Below, one piece after another: positions 16,255-25,001 of a DNA stretch of 64,000 nt (position 1 is its first letter; every line of letters starts with the position of its first letter). Source of the DNA: Streptomyces solicavernae. GTDB lineage: Bacteria > Actinomycetota > Actinomycetes > Streptomycetales > Streptomycetaceae. The notes under the pieces were generated by a model, which ran no database searches, was not told where the DNA came from, and worked only from the letters and a program-made list of their open reading frames with translations. Made by a program: the position numbers and the translations under genes. The stretch lies in contig NZ_JASCIR010000022.1 in NCBI RefSeq assembly GCF_029968095.1, positions 40,498 through 104,497 of the forward strand. Direction: 5' to 3'.

Positions 16255-17040
16255 TCAGCGAGCGGTGCTGAGCTGCCCGAGCAGGCGTCCCTCGGCGTAG
16301 TTGAGGGCCGGTCCCGGCAGGGCTGACTCGCGGCCGCTGAGCAGCACCGTGAGCGACCCGGTGGGCTCGGCGTCCGGCTGGGCGGGAACGTCGACGCGGC
16401 GCAGCGCCTGGGCCGCGACGGCGCCCGCGCTGCCGTGGAACGCGAGCGGCGGCTGCCCCGGCTCCTGCAGCGCGGCCCGGATGCGCCCGGCGACGAGTTC
16501 GTAGTGGGTGCAGCCGAGGACGACGGCGTTCACCCCGGGCGGTGTGAGCGCGGCCGCCGCGGCGATCGCGGTGTCGATGGCGCTCTCGTCGGCCTGCTCC
16601 ACCGCGTCGGCGAGGCCGGGGCAGGGCACTTCGGTGACGTCGACGCCGTCCGCGAACTTCCGGATGAGCCCGCGCTGATAGGGGCTGCCGGTGGTGGCGG
16701 GCGTGGCCCAGATCGCGACCGGTCCCCCGCCGGCGGCGGCGGGCTTGATGGCCGGCACCGTGCCGATCACCGGAAGCTGCGGCTCCAGTCGGGCGCGCAG
16801 CGTCGGCAGGCTGTGTACGGACGCCGTGTTGCAGGCGACGATCAGGGCGTCGGGCCGCTGCGCCGCGGCGGCCTCGGCGGCGAGGAGTGCGCGCTGCGTC
16901 AGGTCCTCGGGCGTACGCGGGCCCCAGGGCATTCCGTCGGGGTCCGACGAGATGACGAGGTCGGCGTCGGGCCGCAGGCGGCGCACCGCCGCGGCGGCCG
17001 GGAGGAGTCCGATTCCGGAGTCGACTAGCGCGATCTTCAC
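16255..17040 (-). CDS. Aspartate/glutamate racemase family protein (MurI-like)
   Basis: A 261-residue racemase-fold protein: DSGIGLLPAAAAVRRL at the N terminus, the first catalytic cysteine in ACNTAS, and the second in LGCTHYEL. These are the two-cysteine motifs of cofactor-independent Glu/Asp racemases. It could be a second glutamate racemase or a related amino-acid racemase. GTG at 17040 gives the family-type start VKIALVDSG; the open frame upstream is not racemase-like. It is divergent from the glycosyltransferase gene 58 bp away. Confidence 0.85.
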   Translation of the reverse strand: MKIALVDSGIGLLPAAAAVRRLRPDADLVISSDPDGMPWGPRTPEDLTQRALLAAEAAAAQRPDALIVACNTASVHSLPTLRARLEPQLPVIGTVPAIKPAAAGGGPVAIWATPATTGSPYQRGLIRKFADGVDVTEVPCPGLADAVEQADESAIDTAIAAAAALTPPGVNAVVLGCTHYELVAGRIRAALQEPGQPPLAFHGSAGAVAAQALRRVDVPAQPDAEPTGSLTVLLSGRESALPGPALNYAEGRLLGQLSTAR

Positions 17041-17098
17041 CCGGTCACCATAGTCGATCGCCCTTGCGGGCCCTGCCCTGTGGGGCAGACTCCCGGGG

Positions 17099-18349
17099 AT
17101 GAGCGCAGTTGCGTGCACCGCCCTCGTGTCCCTGGCTGCCTGGCTCTGGCTGCTGCTCGGCCAGGGCCTGTTCTGGCGTACGGATCTGCGGCTGCCGCCG
17201 CGCCGCGAGCCCGCGGACTGGCCGTACGTGTGCATCGTCGTGCCCGCGCGGGACGAGGCCGCGGTCCTGCGGGAGAGCCTGCCGTCGTTGCTCGCGCAGG
17301 ACTATCCAGGACGTGCCGAGATCGTCTTCGTCGACGACGGAAGCTCGGACGGTACGGGCCGTCTCGCGCGCGCCCTGGCCGACCGGCACCGGGGCCTGCC
17401 CCTGACGGTGACGTCACCGGGTGAGCCGCCGGCGGGCTGGACGGGGAAGCTGTGGGCGGTGCGGCACGGAATCGCCTGCGCGCGTGCGACGGACGACCGG
17501 AAACCGGGACCACGCGCGCGTGCGACGGCCCGCGAGTACCAGCACGACGCGGCCGCGGGGGTGCCGGAGTACCTGCTCCTCACGGACGCGGACATCGCCC
17601 ATGAGCCGGACAGCCTGCGGGAGTTGGTGGCCGCGGCGCGTTCCGGCGGCTTCGACCTCGTGTCGCAGATGGCCCGGCTCCGGGTGGTGAGCGCGTGGGA
17701 GCAGCTGGTCGTCCCGGCGTTCGTGTACTTCTTCGGGCAGCTGTATCCGTTCCGGTGGGTGGCGAGGCAGGGCGGGCGGACGGCTGCCGCCGCGGGGGGC
17801 TGTGTGCTGCTGCGTACGGACGCCGCCGAGCGCGCGGGGGTGCCGGAGGTGATCCGGCACGCGGTGATCGACGACGTGGCCCTCGCGGGCGCCGTGAAGC
17901 GCAGCGGCGGCCGGATCTGGCTCGGCCTCGCGGAGCGGGTGGACAGCGTGCGCCCGTATCCGCGTCTCGCCGACCTGTGGCAGATGGTGTCGCGCAGCGC
18001 GTACGCCCAACTGCGGCACAGTCCGGCCCTGTTGGCCGGCACGGTGCTCGGGCTCGCGGTGGTGTACCTGGCGCCGCCGGTCACGTTGGCGGCGGGGCTG
18101 GTCATGGATGAGCCGGTCGCCGTGGCAGCCGGGGGCGGCGCGTGGCTGATCATGACGGTGACGTATCTGCCGATGCTCCGCTACTACCGCCGGACGCTGT
18201 GGCTGGCGCCGCTGCTGCCGATGACGGCGCTGCTCTATCTGTTCATGACGGTGGACTCGGCGATCCGGCACCACAGAGGAAAGGGTGCCGCGTGGAAAGG
18301 GCGCACCTATGAGCGCCCGGACCGCGGCGAGGCAGCCGCGGGCCGGTGA
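17099..18349 (+). CDS. Family 2 glycosyltransferase, HpnB-like
   Basis: A 416-residue membrane glycosyltransferase. An N-terminal helix (about 5-25) precedes a GT-A domain with VCIVVPARDE, FVDDGSSDGT at 77-86, LLTDADIAHEP and a later VIDDVALA. Two or three C-terminal helices follow. The segment MVSRSAYAQLRHSPALLAGTVLG closely matches the hopene-associated HpnB group. Whether it acts on hopanoids here is unknown; no other hpn genes are in the window. It ends six bases before the converging terD stop. Confidence 0.82.
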   Translation: MSAVACTALVSLAAWLWLLLGQGLFWRTDLRLPPRREPADWPYVCIVVPARDEAAVLRESLPSLLAQDYPGRAEIVFVDDGSSDGTGRLARALADRHRGLPLTVTSPGEPPAGWTGKLWAVRHGIACARATDDRKPGPRARATAREYQHDAAAGVPEYLLLTDADIAHEPDSLRELVAAARSGGFDLVSQMARLRVVSAWEQLVVPAFVYFFGQLYPFRWVARQGGRTAAAAGGCVLLRTDAAERAGVPEVIRHAVIDDVALAGAVKRSGGRIWLGLAERVDSVRPYPRLADLWQMVSRSAYAQLRHSPALLAGTVLGLAVVYLAPPVTLAAGLVMDEPVAVAAGGGAWLIMTVTYLPMLRYYRRTLWLAPLLPMTALLYLFMTVDSAIRHHRGKGAAWKGRTYERPDRGEAAAGR

Positions 18350-18355
18350 CGTCCG

Positions 18356-19663
18356 CTATTTCCGCCCAGGGGTCCAGTTCATGCCCCAGCCGTACGCGTG
18401 GTCGAGGGTCCGCTGCATGCTGACGCCGCGCTCCGGCACCAGATAGGCGGCCTCGCGGCGCACAACGAGGTCGCCGCCCTCCTGCGTGAGCAGGGCGAGC
18501 GCGCACACGGTTGACGGCACCGTGCACTCGTCCAGGTGAAAGTCGACGGGGGCGCCGTGCTGCGGGGAGAGGGTGACGGTGGCGTTCAGGTCGGCGAAGC
18601 TGCGGGCGCCCTCGTAGATCATCACGAAGATGAGGATCCGCTTGAAGTCGTGCGCGTGGTCCAGGTTGATGGTCAGGTTCTCGCCACTTGAGCGCGCGCC
18701 GGTGCGGTCGTCCGCGTCGAGATGGAGGTACGGGGGCTCGTGCAGGGCGCCGAAGGTGTTGCCGACCGCCTGGACGACTCCCTTGCGGCCGTCGGCGAGT
18801 TCGTAGAGCGCGCCCAGGTCGAGGTCGAGGCCGCCCGCCTGGGCGGCGGCGACGGCCTGGTTGAGCTTGGCCATCAGCCCCTTCGCCTGCGGCGGCTTGC
18901 GGACCTGCCAGTTGAGGTTGACCCGCATCGCGCCCGACGTACCGCCCTGCTTGGTCAGGGAGACGGCGGGGGACTCCTTCGTGAGCGTCACCTTGTTGAG
19001 GCTGACCGGGGCGGCGGGCGCGGCGGGCACGGCAGCGGGCGGCGTGGGCACCGCAGGGGCCGGGGCGGGCACGGCGGGCACGGCGGAGGCGGGAGGGGCG
19101 GGCGAGGGCTGCGGGGGCGACGAGGGCGGCGTGGCCTGCGGCTCGTCCACGGCGATCCCGAAGTCCGTGGCGAGGCCCGCGAGTCCGCTGTCGTAGCCCT
19201 GGCCGACGGCGCGGAACTTCCAGGCGCCCTGACGGCGGTAGAGCTCGCCGAGCACGAAGGCCGTCTCCGCGGACGCGTCCCCGCTGTCGTAGCGGGCGAG
19301 TTCGGCGCCGTTCGCCGCGTCGAGCAGCCGGACGTGCAGGCCGGGGATCTGTCCGAAGGTGCCGCCGTCGGCCGACGCGGCGAGCACGACGGTCTCGATT
19401 TCGGGCTCCACGCGCGCGAAGTCGACGACGAGCGCATCGGTCACCTGGCCGCCCGCGGTCCGCTTGCCGTCGTGCCGTACCGCCCCGGAGGCGTGGTCGG
19501 CCTGGTTGTAGAAGACGAAGTCGCTGTCGGAGCGCACCTTTCCGGATACGAGGAGCAACGCCGAGGCGTCCGCGTCCGGTACGCCGGGACCGGACCGCCA
19601 GCCGATTTCGACGCGCACGGCCGGTGCGGGCACCGGAACATTCGATCCCTTGGGCATTGACAT
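18356..19663 (-). CDS. TerD-family protein with C-terminal TerA-like domain
   Basis: A 435-residue protein. An N-terminal TerD domain (about 1-180; MPKGSNVPVPA, calcium-binding-type acidic loops, DFVFYNQ, then ALVVDFARV) is followed by a Pro/Ala-rich linker (about 182-235). A C-terminal TerA-like domain then begins VTLTKESPAVSLTKQG and includes AMRVNLNW and LDLDLGALYELADG. TerD/TerA proteins are linked to tellurite resistance, stress and Ca2+ binding. The ATG at 19663 has GGGGAG five bases upstream. It faces away from the next gene across 292 bp. Confidence 0.88.
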   Translation of the reverse strand: MSMPKGSNVPVPAPAVRVEIGWRSGPGVPDADASALLLVSGKVRSDSDFVFYNQADHASGAVRHDGKRTAGGQVTDALVVDFARVEPEIETVVLAASADGGTFGQIPGLHVRLLDAANGAELARYDSGDASAETAFVLGELYRRQGAWKFRAVGQGYDSGLAGLATDFGIAVDEPQATPPSSPPQPSPAPPASAVPAVPAPAPAVPTPPAAVPAAPAAPVSLNKVTLTKESPAVSLTKQGGTSGAMRVNLNWQVRKPPQAKGLMAKLNQAVAAAQAGGLDLDLGALYELADGRKGVVQAVGNTFGALHEPPYLHLDADDRTGARSSGENLTINLDHAHDFKRILIFVMIYEGARSFADLNATVTLSPQHGAPVDFHLDECTVPSTVCALALLTQEGGDLVVRREAAYLVPERGVSMQRTLDHAYGWGMNWTPGRK

Positions 19664-19698
19664 GTCCGCTCCCCTTGCGAGTGACCGGGTCCGGAAGG

Positions 19699-19708
19699 GT
19701 TCATGAAC
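19699..19708. promoter_or_regulatory. GTTCATGAAC palindrome upstream of terD
   Basis: A perfect 10-bp palindrome 36 bp upstream of the terD start, in the divergent gap 19664-19955. It is a possible operator. No regulator is known. Confidence 0.3.
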
Positions 19709-19955
19709 GGCCGCACGGAAGCGACCGATTAATTACAGCCAACCTATTCCCCGAGGATCCGCGCGGCCCCACTCGGGGGATCGAAGATCACTGGTCAACC
19801 GCCGGTAACGCGCGCTTTACACGATCAACACCATCAAGGGCGACCGTTTTTTGCCGAGTTCGCTCGGATTGGGGACGCCTGGTCACTGTCGGCACGTGAA
19901 GCAACCCTCTTATCGGTCTCCCCAACCAGCACATCTTGGGCTTAACTTATGTGCC

Positions 19956-20387
19956 ATGACCTCCCCCCGCTCCACCTATGGCGGCGGTTACTACTCCGCG
20001 CCGTCCTTCCCGGACACCCCGATCTATGACTCGCTCGTGGCCGAGCGCGGCACTCCGCAAATCGCCCCGATCCGGGTCCCCTCCGCGTACGACACCGGAA
20101 GCAGCCTGCCGGCGTTGCCGGCCCTGCCGGCCGCGCCCTCCCCGCAGACCTCCTCCTACGGCTATCCGTCGCAGCAGCAGGCGCCGACGCAGCCCGCGCC
20201 CGCCGCGCACATCCCGCAGCAGGCCACCGCCCCGCGCGGGTACGGGGCCGGACAGCCGCAGCAACAGCGGCCGTTCGGCGGCGGCACGGGCTACGAAGCG
20301 ATGCGACCGGCGACGCCCCGCCCCGCACCGGCGCCCAACCCGCACGACGACCCGTACTACCGCCAGCACCCCGGCCGCGGGTACTGA
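19956..20387 (+). CDS. Pro/Gln-rich conserved Streptomyces protein (DUF6643-like)
   Basis: A 143-residue, probably disordered protein. It begins MTSPRSTYGGGYYSAPSFPDTP, contains YDSLVAERGTPQIAPIRVP, and continues with Pro/Gln/Ala repeats and a Tyr-rich tail. I recognise this N-terminal block as a Streptomyces-conserved protein usually labelled DUF6643. No catalytic motif is visible. The start at 19956 is preceded by TAACTT (19943-19948) at a distance that would suit a leaderless or very short-leader transcript, and no Shine-Dalgarno is obvious. Confidence 0.7.
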   Translation: MTSPRSTYGGGYYSAPSFPDTPIYDSLVAERGTPQIAPIRVPSAYDTGSSLPALPALPAAPSPQTSSYGYPSQQQAPTQPAPAAHIPQQATAPRGYGAGQPQQQRPFGGGTGYEAMRPATPRPAPAPNPHDDPYYRQHPGRGY

Positions 20388-20436
20388 AGGGCCGACCGGA
20401 TCCGGGGCTGTCAGTGCCTCCTGGCAGGATGGCCCC

Positions 20437-21261
20437 ATGCCGAACCCAACGCTGCGCTCGATCCACATCCATCCGCTCAAGTCGGTGCAGGGTCATGCCA
20501 CGGCGGAGGCCGTCGTGGAGCCCTGGGGGCTCGCCGGTGACCGCAGGTGGATGGTGGTCGAGCCGGACGGCCGGTCCATCACCCAGCGCCAGCAGCCACG
20601 GCTCGCACTCGTGACCGCCGAACCACTGCCCGGGGGCGCCCTCCGGCTGACCGCGCCGGGGCGCGAGCCGCTCACCGTGCCGGTGCCCGACGCCTCGCGC
20701 ACGGTCCCGGTCGAGGTGTGGCGGGACAAGGTGGCGGCAGTGCCCGCCGGGGAGCCCGCGAGCGCCTGGCTGAGCGACTGGCTCGGCACCGCGATACGCC
20801 TGGTGCACCTGGACGACCCGGCCCACCGCCGCCCCCTGGACCCCGGGTACGCGCAGCCGGGCGAGACGGTCAGCTTCGCCGACGGCTTCCCGCTCCTGAT
20901 CGCCGCGCTGTCGTCCCTCGACGCCCTCAACTCCCTGATCGAGCAGGGTGATCATGCCGACGAGGGCCCGCTTCCCATGAACCGCTTCCGGCCCAATGCC
21001 GTCGTCGACGGCACCGCGCCCTGGGCCGAGGACGAGTGGTCCCGCATCGCCATCGGCGAGGTTCCCTTCCGCGTCGCCAAGCCCTGCGGCCGCTGCGTCG
21101 TGACGACCACGGACCAGCGCACCGCCGAGCGCGGCAAGGAGCCGTTGCGTACCCTCGCCCAGCACCGGCGCTTCGGTGACCAGCTGGTCTTCGGCCAGAA
21201 TCTGGTGCCCGAGACCACCGGCACGATCCGCGTCGGCGATCCGGTGAAGATCCTCGAATAG
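20437..21261 (+). CDS. MOSC domain protein
   Basis: A 274-residue protein. The N-terminal MOSC beta-barrel domain (about 1-120; SIHIHPLKSVQGHAT, AGDRRWMVVEPDG) precedes a MOSC domain whose cysteine motif KPCGRC is at residues 215-220. This two-domain form is related to mARC and the molybdenum-cofactor sulfurase C terminus, and these proteins bind molybdenum cofactor or transfer sulfur. The ATG at 20437 is used; the long open frame upstream belongs to the preceding gene's shadow. The product is probably a cytosolic oxidoreductase; substrate unknown. Confidence 0.85.
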   Translation: MPNPTLRSIHIHPLKSVQGHATAEAVVEPWGLAGDRRWMVVEPDGRSITQRQQPRLALVTAEPLPGGALRLTAPGREPLTVPVPDASRTVPVEVWRDKVAAVPAGEPASAWLSDWLGTAIRLVHLDDPAHRRPLDPGYAQPGETVSFADGFPLLIAALSSLDALNSLIEQGDHADEGPLPMNRFRPNAVVDGTAPWAEDEWSRIAIGEVPFRVAKPCGRCVVTTTDQRTAERGKEPLRTLAQHRRFGDQLVFGQNLVPETTGTIRVGDPVKILE

Positions 21262-21732
21262 CGCGGCCCACAGGGGGAACCCGCCACGGTGCAACCGGTC
21301 GTCGACCTTCGTCGGCCCTCTCCGGGGTCCAGGCGGAACCGCGCACGAAGGAACCGCACACGAAGGAATAGCGCACGAAAGAACCGCGCACAGAACCCGA
21401 AGGTGAGACCACCGACGAGGCATCGGCGACCACTCACCACAACAACCGCACGGCACCGGCCCGATCCGGAGCGTCGCCGCCTCCCGCCCCGGGGTGTGGC
21501 CGAAAGCGTCCAGGCGCACACTGGGCAAGAGGCGGTACGGAACCCAGGTCCGTGAAACGCGGCCACCGGGCACCGGAGCCGGTCCGTCGCAAGCGCGGCC
21601 GGCTCGCAGGGGACCGGACAGGTGCGCGGACCCGCCGCCGGGAAGGGTGATTTCGCTCTCTCTCGGCGCGACCCGCGCTTGGACCGTGCCGTTGGCGGTA
21701 ATGACGGACGCGGAAGGGGGAGGTGCTGGATC
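21262..21732. other. 471-bp gap between MOSC and Rv1733c-like genes
   Basis: Apart from a four-unit 15-bp repeat (21336-21395) no gene is supported. Frames here are open on both strands but lack ribosome sites and family resemblance. Confidence 0.5.
21336..21395. repeat. Four tandem 15-bp units
   Basis: Units GAACCGCGCACGAAG, GAACCGCACACGAAG, GAATAGCGCACGAAA and GAACCGCGCACAGAA run without gaps. A-rich positions recur once per unit, which makes the block stand out from its GC-rich surroundings. Confidence 0.85.
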
Positions 21733-22335
21733 GTGCGGGCGATCGCGGGACTCTGGCGCTGGCGGCACAATCCGCTGCGCCGTACAACGGATTTCGTGGA
21801 GGCCTTGGTGGCCCTTGCGGCCGCAGTGCTCATCGCGGTGGCCGCTCCGTTCGTCGGCTCACTCGCGGGCGGTCTCACTCAGGACGCCCTGCACGAAGCG
21901 GTGCGGGCGCAGCACGAGAGCCGCCACAAGGTGACGGCGACCGTGGTCAGCACCGTGACACAGCCGCCCGTCGACCCCGACCCGGAAACCGCCACCGCGC
22001 GTGACGGCCATCGCCGCGTCGTCGCCAACTGGACGGCTCCCGACGGCCAACAGCGCTCCGGCACCGTGACGGCGGCCGCCGTCGCCGCCCCCGGCGACCT
22101 GGTCCCGCTGTGGACCGACCGGTCCGGCCGGCCGGTCGCACGCCCGATGGACCCCGGCACCGCCACCGTGCACGCCGTGCTCGCCGGGCTCGGCGTCGCC
22201 GCGGCCACCGGAGCGACCATCGAGGGCGTGCGCCGGCTCGTCCTGTGGCGGCTGGTCTGCCGCCGGTACGCGGCCTGGGACCGCGAGTGGGCGGCCGCGG
22301 GGCCGGACTGGGGCCGTACGGGCACCGGAAGTTGA
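21733..22335 (+). CDS. Rv1733c-family membrane protein
   Basis: A 200-residue protein with two membrane helices (about 22-44 and 146-165) flanking an extracytoplasmic domain. It shows the actinobacterial Rv1733c pattern: GLWRWRHNPLRRTTD-EA-VALAAAVL at the start, a central VVANWTAPDGQQRSGTV segment, and a C-terminal helix followed by RRYAAWDREW. Function unknown; the mycobacterial relative is a dormancy antigen. GTG at 21733 follows AAGGGGGAGG at about nine bases. The frame is open upstream but without a site. Confidence 0.78.
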   Translation: MRAIAGLWRWRHNPLRRTTDFVEALVALAAAVLIAVAAPFVGSLAGGLTQDALHEAVRAQHESRHKVTATVVSTVTQPPVDPDPETATARDGHRRVVANWTAPDGQQRSGTVTAAAVAAPGDLVPLWTDRSGRPVARPMDPGTATVHAVLAGLGVAAATGATIEGVRRLVLWRLVCRRYAAWDREWAAAGPDWGRTGTGS

Positions 22336-22571
22336 CAACGGCCGTAACGGCACCGGAACTCCACCCACGCCGAACTCCCCTGCCCGCAACACCCGGTGAC
22401 CCGCCCCGTACGCCTTGCGCATAGGCCCGACACCGCACCGTCACCACACCTCCCCGCGCCCGCCCGGCGGGTTGTCCACAGACCGGGGTGAGCGGTCAAC
22501 TCCCGTCCCCCACGCACGCTACGGTGGACGCCTGTCCGACGGATCGCACGAGGTGGGGGCACGACAACGCC

Positions 22572-25001
22572 ATGGCACAGGGCACGGTCCAGGTGACGCA
22601 CACCGGCACTTCGCGGTGGCGGCGCCGCACGGGCGAGTACGGATCGCTCGCCGCGGCCCTAGAGGCGGCGGGCGACGGTGACGTGCTGACCGTGGCCCCC
22701 GGGACGTACCGCGAGAACCTTGTGGTGCAGCGGGCCGTGACGCTGCGTGGCCCCGAAGGGTCCCCCGGATCGGTGCGGATAGCGCCCGCCGACGGAGTGC
22801 CGCTGACCCTGCGTGCCTCGGCCGTCCTTCAGGACCTCCAGTTCGAGGGGCAGGACGCGGCGGCGCCCGCGCTGCTCGTCGAGGACGGTGCGCCCGAGCT
22901 GGTCGACGTGCGGATCGTCACGCGGTCCGCGGCCGGCCTCGAAGTGCGCTCGGGGGCACGGCCGACGGTGCGGCGCTGCACGGTCGACAATCCCGCGGGC
23001 ATCGGCATCGCCGTGCTCGACGGCGCGGGCGGCGTCTTCGAGGAGTGCGAGGTCGTCGCGGCCGGGCCGAGCGGCGTGACCGTGCGCGGGGGCGCGCACC
23101 CGCGCCTTGAGCGCTGCCGCGTGCACCACGCCTCCGGCACGGGCATCTCGGTCACCGGCGAGAACTCCCAGCTGGAAGGCCTGGGTTGTGAGGTGTACGA
23201 GGTCAAGGGCACCGGCGTGCAGATCACCGGCCGGGCCGGCGCACACCTCACGGACTGCGAGGTGCACCGCACCAGCGCGGACGGCATCACGCTCGACACG
23301 GACGCGGTGCTGACGCTCGCCGACTGCCGGCTGCACGACATCCCGGAGAACGCGATCGACCTGCGCTCCCGCTCCGTGCTCACCCTGACCCGGTCCACGA
23401 TCAGCCGCTTCGGGCGCAACGGCCTGTCCGTATGGGACCCGGGCACGCGCGTGGACGCCAACCAGTCGGAGATCCACGACAGTACGGGCGACTACCCGGC
23501 GGTGTGGGTCAGTGACGGCGCCACTGCGGTGCTCGACGCCTGCCGGGTGCGGGACGTACCGGACGCGCTGTTCGTGCTTGACCGGGGCTCACGCGTGGAC
23601 GTCGTGGACAGCGACCTCGCGCAGGTCCGCAACACGGCGGTGTCGGTGAGCGACGGCGCCATCGCGCAGCTGGACGACTGCCGGATCCGCGAGGTCGCCA
23701 CCGGCGCCTGGTTCCGCGACCACGGCAGCGGCGGCACCCTCTCCGGGTGCACGATCGACGGCGCGCAGACCGGCGTCATCGTCACCAAGGGCGCCGATCC
23801 GACGGTGGAGCGCTGCGAGGTCACCTCTCCTTCGGAGGCAGGGTTCTATGTGTCGGCCGAGGGGCGCGGCAGTTTCGTCAACTGCCGGGTGACGGGCAGC
23901 GGCGGCTACGGCTTCCACGTCCTCGACGGCTGCCGGGCCACGCTCCGCCGCTGCCGTACGGAGCGCTGCGCGCGCGGTGGTTACGAGTTCGGGGACGGCG
24001 GCGCCCAGGCCGCGGGCGGCACGGGAGGGCCTCAGGTGGAGGACTGCACGAGCGACGAAAGCGGCGGGGTGCGCCCGCCGTCCCCGGCCGGGCCCGTGGT
24101 GCAGCGGGCCACCCAGTCCGCGGGGCTGTTGGGCGGTGTTCCCGAGCAGCGGCCGGCGGAACCGGTGTCCGAGCCCGCAGAGGAAGAGGTGCGCAGCTCG
24201 CAGGACGTCCTCGGCGAGCTCGACGCGCTGGTCGGCCTGGACAGCGTCAAGCGCGAGGTGCGCGCCCTCACCGACATGATCGAGGTCGGCCGCAAGCGTC
24301 AACTGGCCGGCCTCAAGGCCGCGTCGGTCCGCCGCCACCTGGTCTTCACGGGCTCGCCCGGCACCGGAAAGACGACGGTGGCGCGGCTGTACGGCGAGAT
24401 CCTGGCCTCGCTCGGCGTGCTCGACAAGGGCCACTTGGTGGAGGTGTCCCGGGTCGACCTGGTCGGCGAGCACATCGGTTCGACGGCGATCCGTACGCAG
24501 GAGGCGTTCGAACGCGCGCGTGGCGGCGTGCTGTTCATCGATGAGGCGTACGCGCTGTCCCCGGAGGACTCGGGGCGGGACTTCGGGCGCGAGGCGATCG
24601 ACACGCTGGTGAAGCTGATGGAGGACCACCGGGACGCGGTCGTGGTGATCGTCGCGGGCTACACCGCCGAGATGCAGCGCTTCCTGTCCGTCAACCCCGG
24701 TGTGGCGTCCCGCTTTTCACGCACCATCACCTTCGGCGACTACGCGCCGGAGGAGCTGCTCCGCATCGTGGAACAGCAGGCCGACGAGCACGAGTACCGC
24801 CTCGGCAGCGGCACGGACGAGGCGGTCCTGAAGTACTTCACGGAGCTGCCGAAGGGCCCGGCGTTCGGCAACGGGCGGTCCGCGCGCCAGACCTTCGAGG
24901 CGATGGTGGAGCGGCACGCGGGCCGGGTCGCGCAGCTCGCCGACGCCAGTACGGACGACCTGACGCTGCTCTACCCGGAGGACCTGCCCGAGCTGCCCTG
25001 A
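22572..25001 (+). CDS. Right-handed beta-helix protein fused to SpoVK/CbbX-type AAA+ ATPase
   Basis: An 809-residue two-part protein. Residues about 20-500 form a long series of ~23-residue repeats (GAxPxVxxCxV... type with recurring cysteines), typical of right-handed parallel beta-helices of the NosD/CASH type. After a Pro/Glu-rich linker (about 510-560) comes an AAA+ module: LDSVKREVRAL, Walker A GSPGTGKTT at 594-602, Walker B LFIDEA at 654-659, and a late SRFSRTI arginine finger. The AAA+ part is of the SpoVK/CbbX/EccA group, which remodel protein partners. The beta-helix may be the substrate-recognition platform (inference). ATG 22572 follows GAGGTGGGG. Confidence 0.85.
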   Translation: MAQGTVQVTHTGTSRWRRRTGEYGSLAAALEAAGDGDVLTVAPGTYRENLVVQRAVTLRGPEGSPGSVRIAPADGVPLTLRASAVLQDLQFEGQDAAAPALLVEDGAPELVDVRIVTRSAAGLEVRSGARPTVRRCTVDNPAGIGIAVLDGAGGVFEECEVVAAGPSGVTVRGGAHPRLERCRVHHASGTGISVTGENSQLEGLGCEVYEVKGTGVQITGRAGAHLTDCEVHRTSADGITLDTDAVLTLADCRLHDIPENAIDLRSRSVLTLTRSTISRFGRNGLSVWDPGTRVDANQSEIHDSTGDYPAVWVSDGATAVLDACRVRDVPDALFVLDRGSRVDVVDSDLAQVRNTAVSVSDGAIAQLDDCRIREVATGAWFRDHGSGGTLSGCTIDGAQTGVIVTKGADPTVERCEVTSPSEAGFYVSAEGRGSFVNCRVTGSGGYGFHVLDGCRATLRRCRTERCARGGYEFGDGGAQAAGGTGGPQVEDCTSDESGGVRPPSPAGPVVQRATQSAGLLGGVPEQRPAEPVSEPAEEEVRSSQDVLGELDALVGLDSVKREVRALTDMIEVGRKRQLAGLKAASVRRHLVFTGSPGTGKTTVARLYGEILASLGVLDKGHLVEVSRVDLVGEHIGSTAIRTQEAFERARGGVLFIDEAYALSPEDSGRDFGREAIDTLVKLMEDHRDAVVVIVAGYTAEMQRFLSVNPGVASRFSRTITFGDYAPEELLRIVEQQADEHEYRLGSGTDEAVLKYFTELPKGPAFGNGRSARQTFEAMVERHAGRVAQLADASTDDLTLLYPEDLPELP

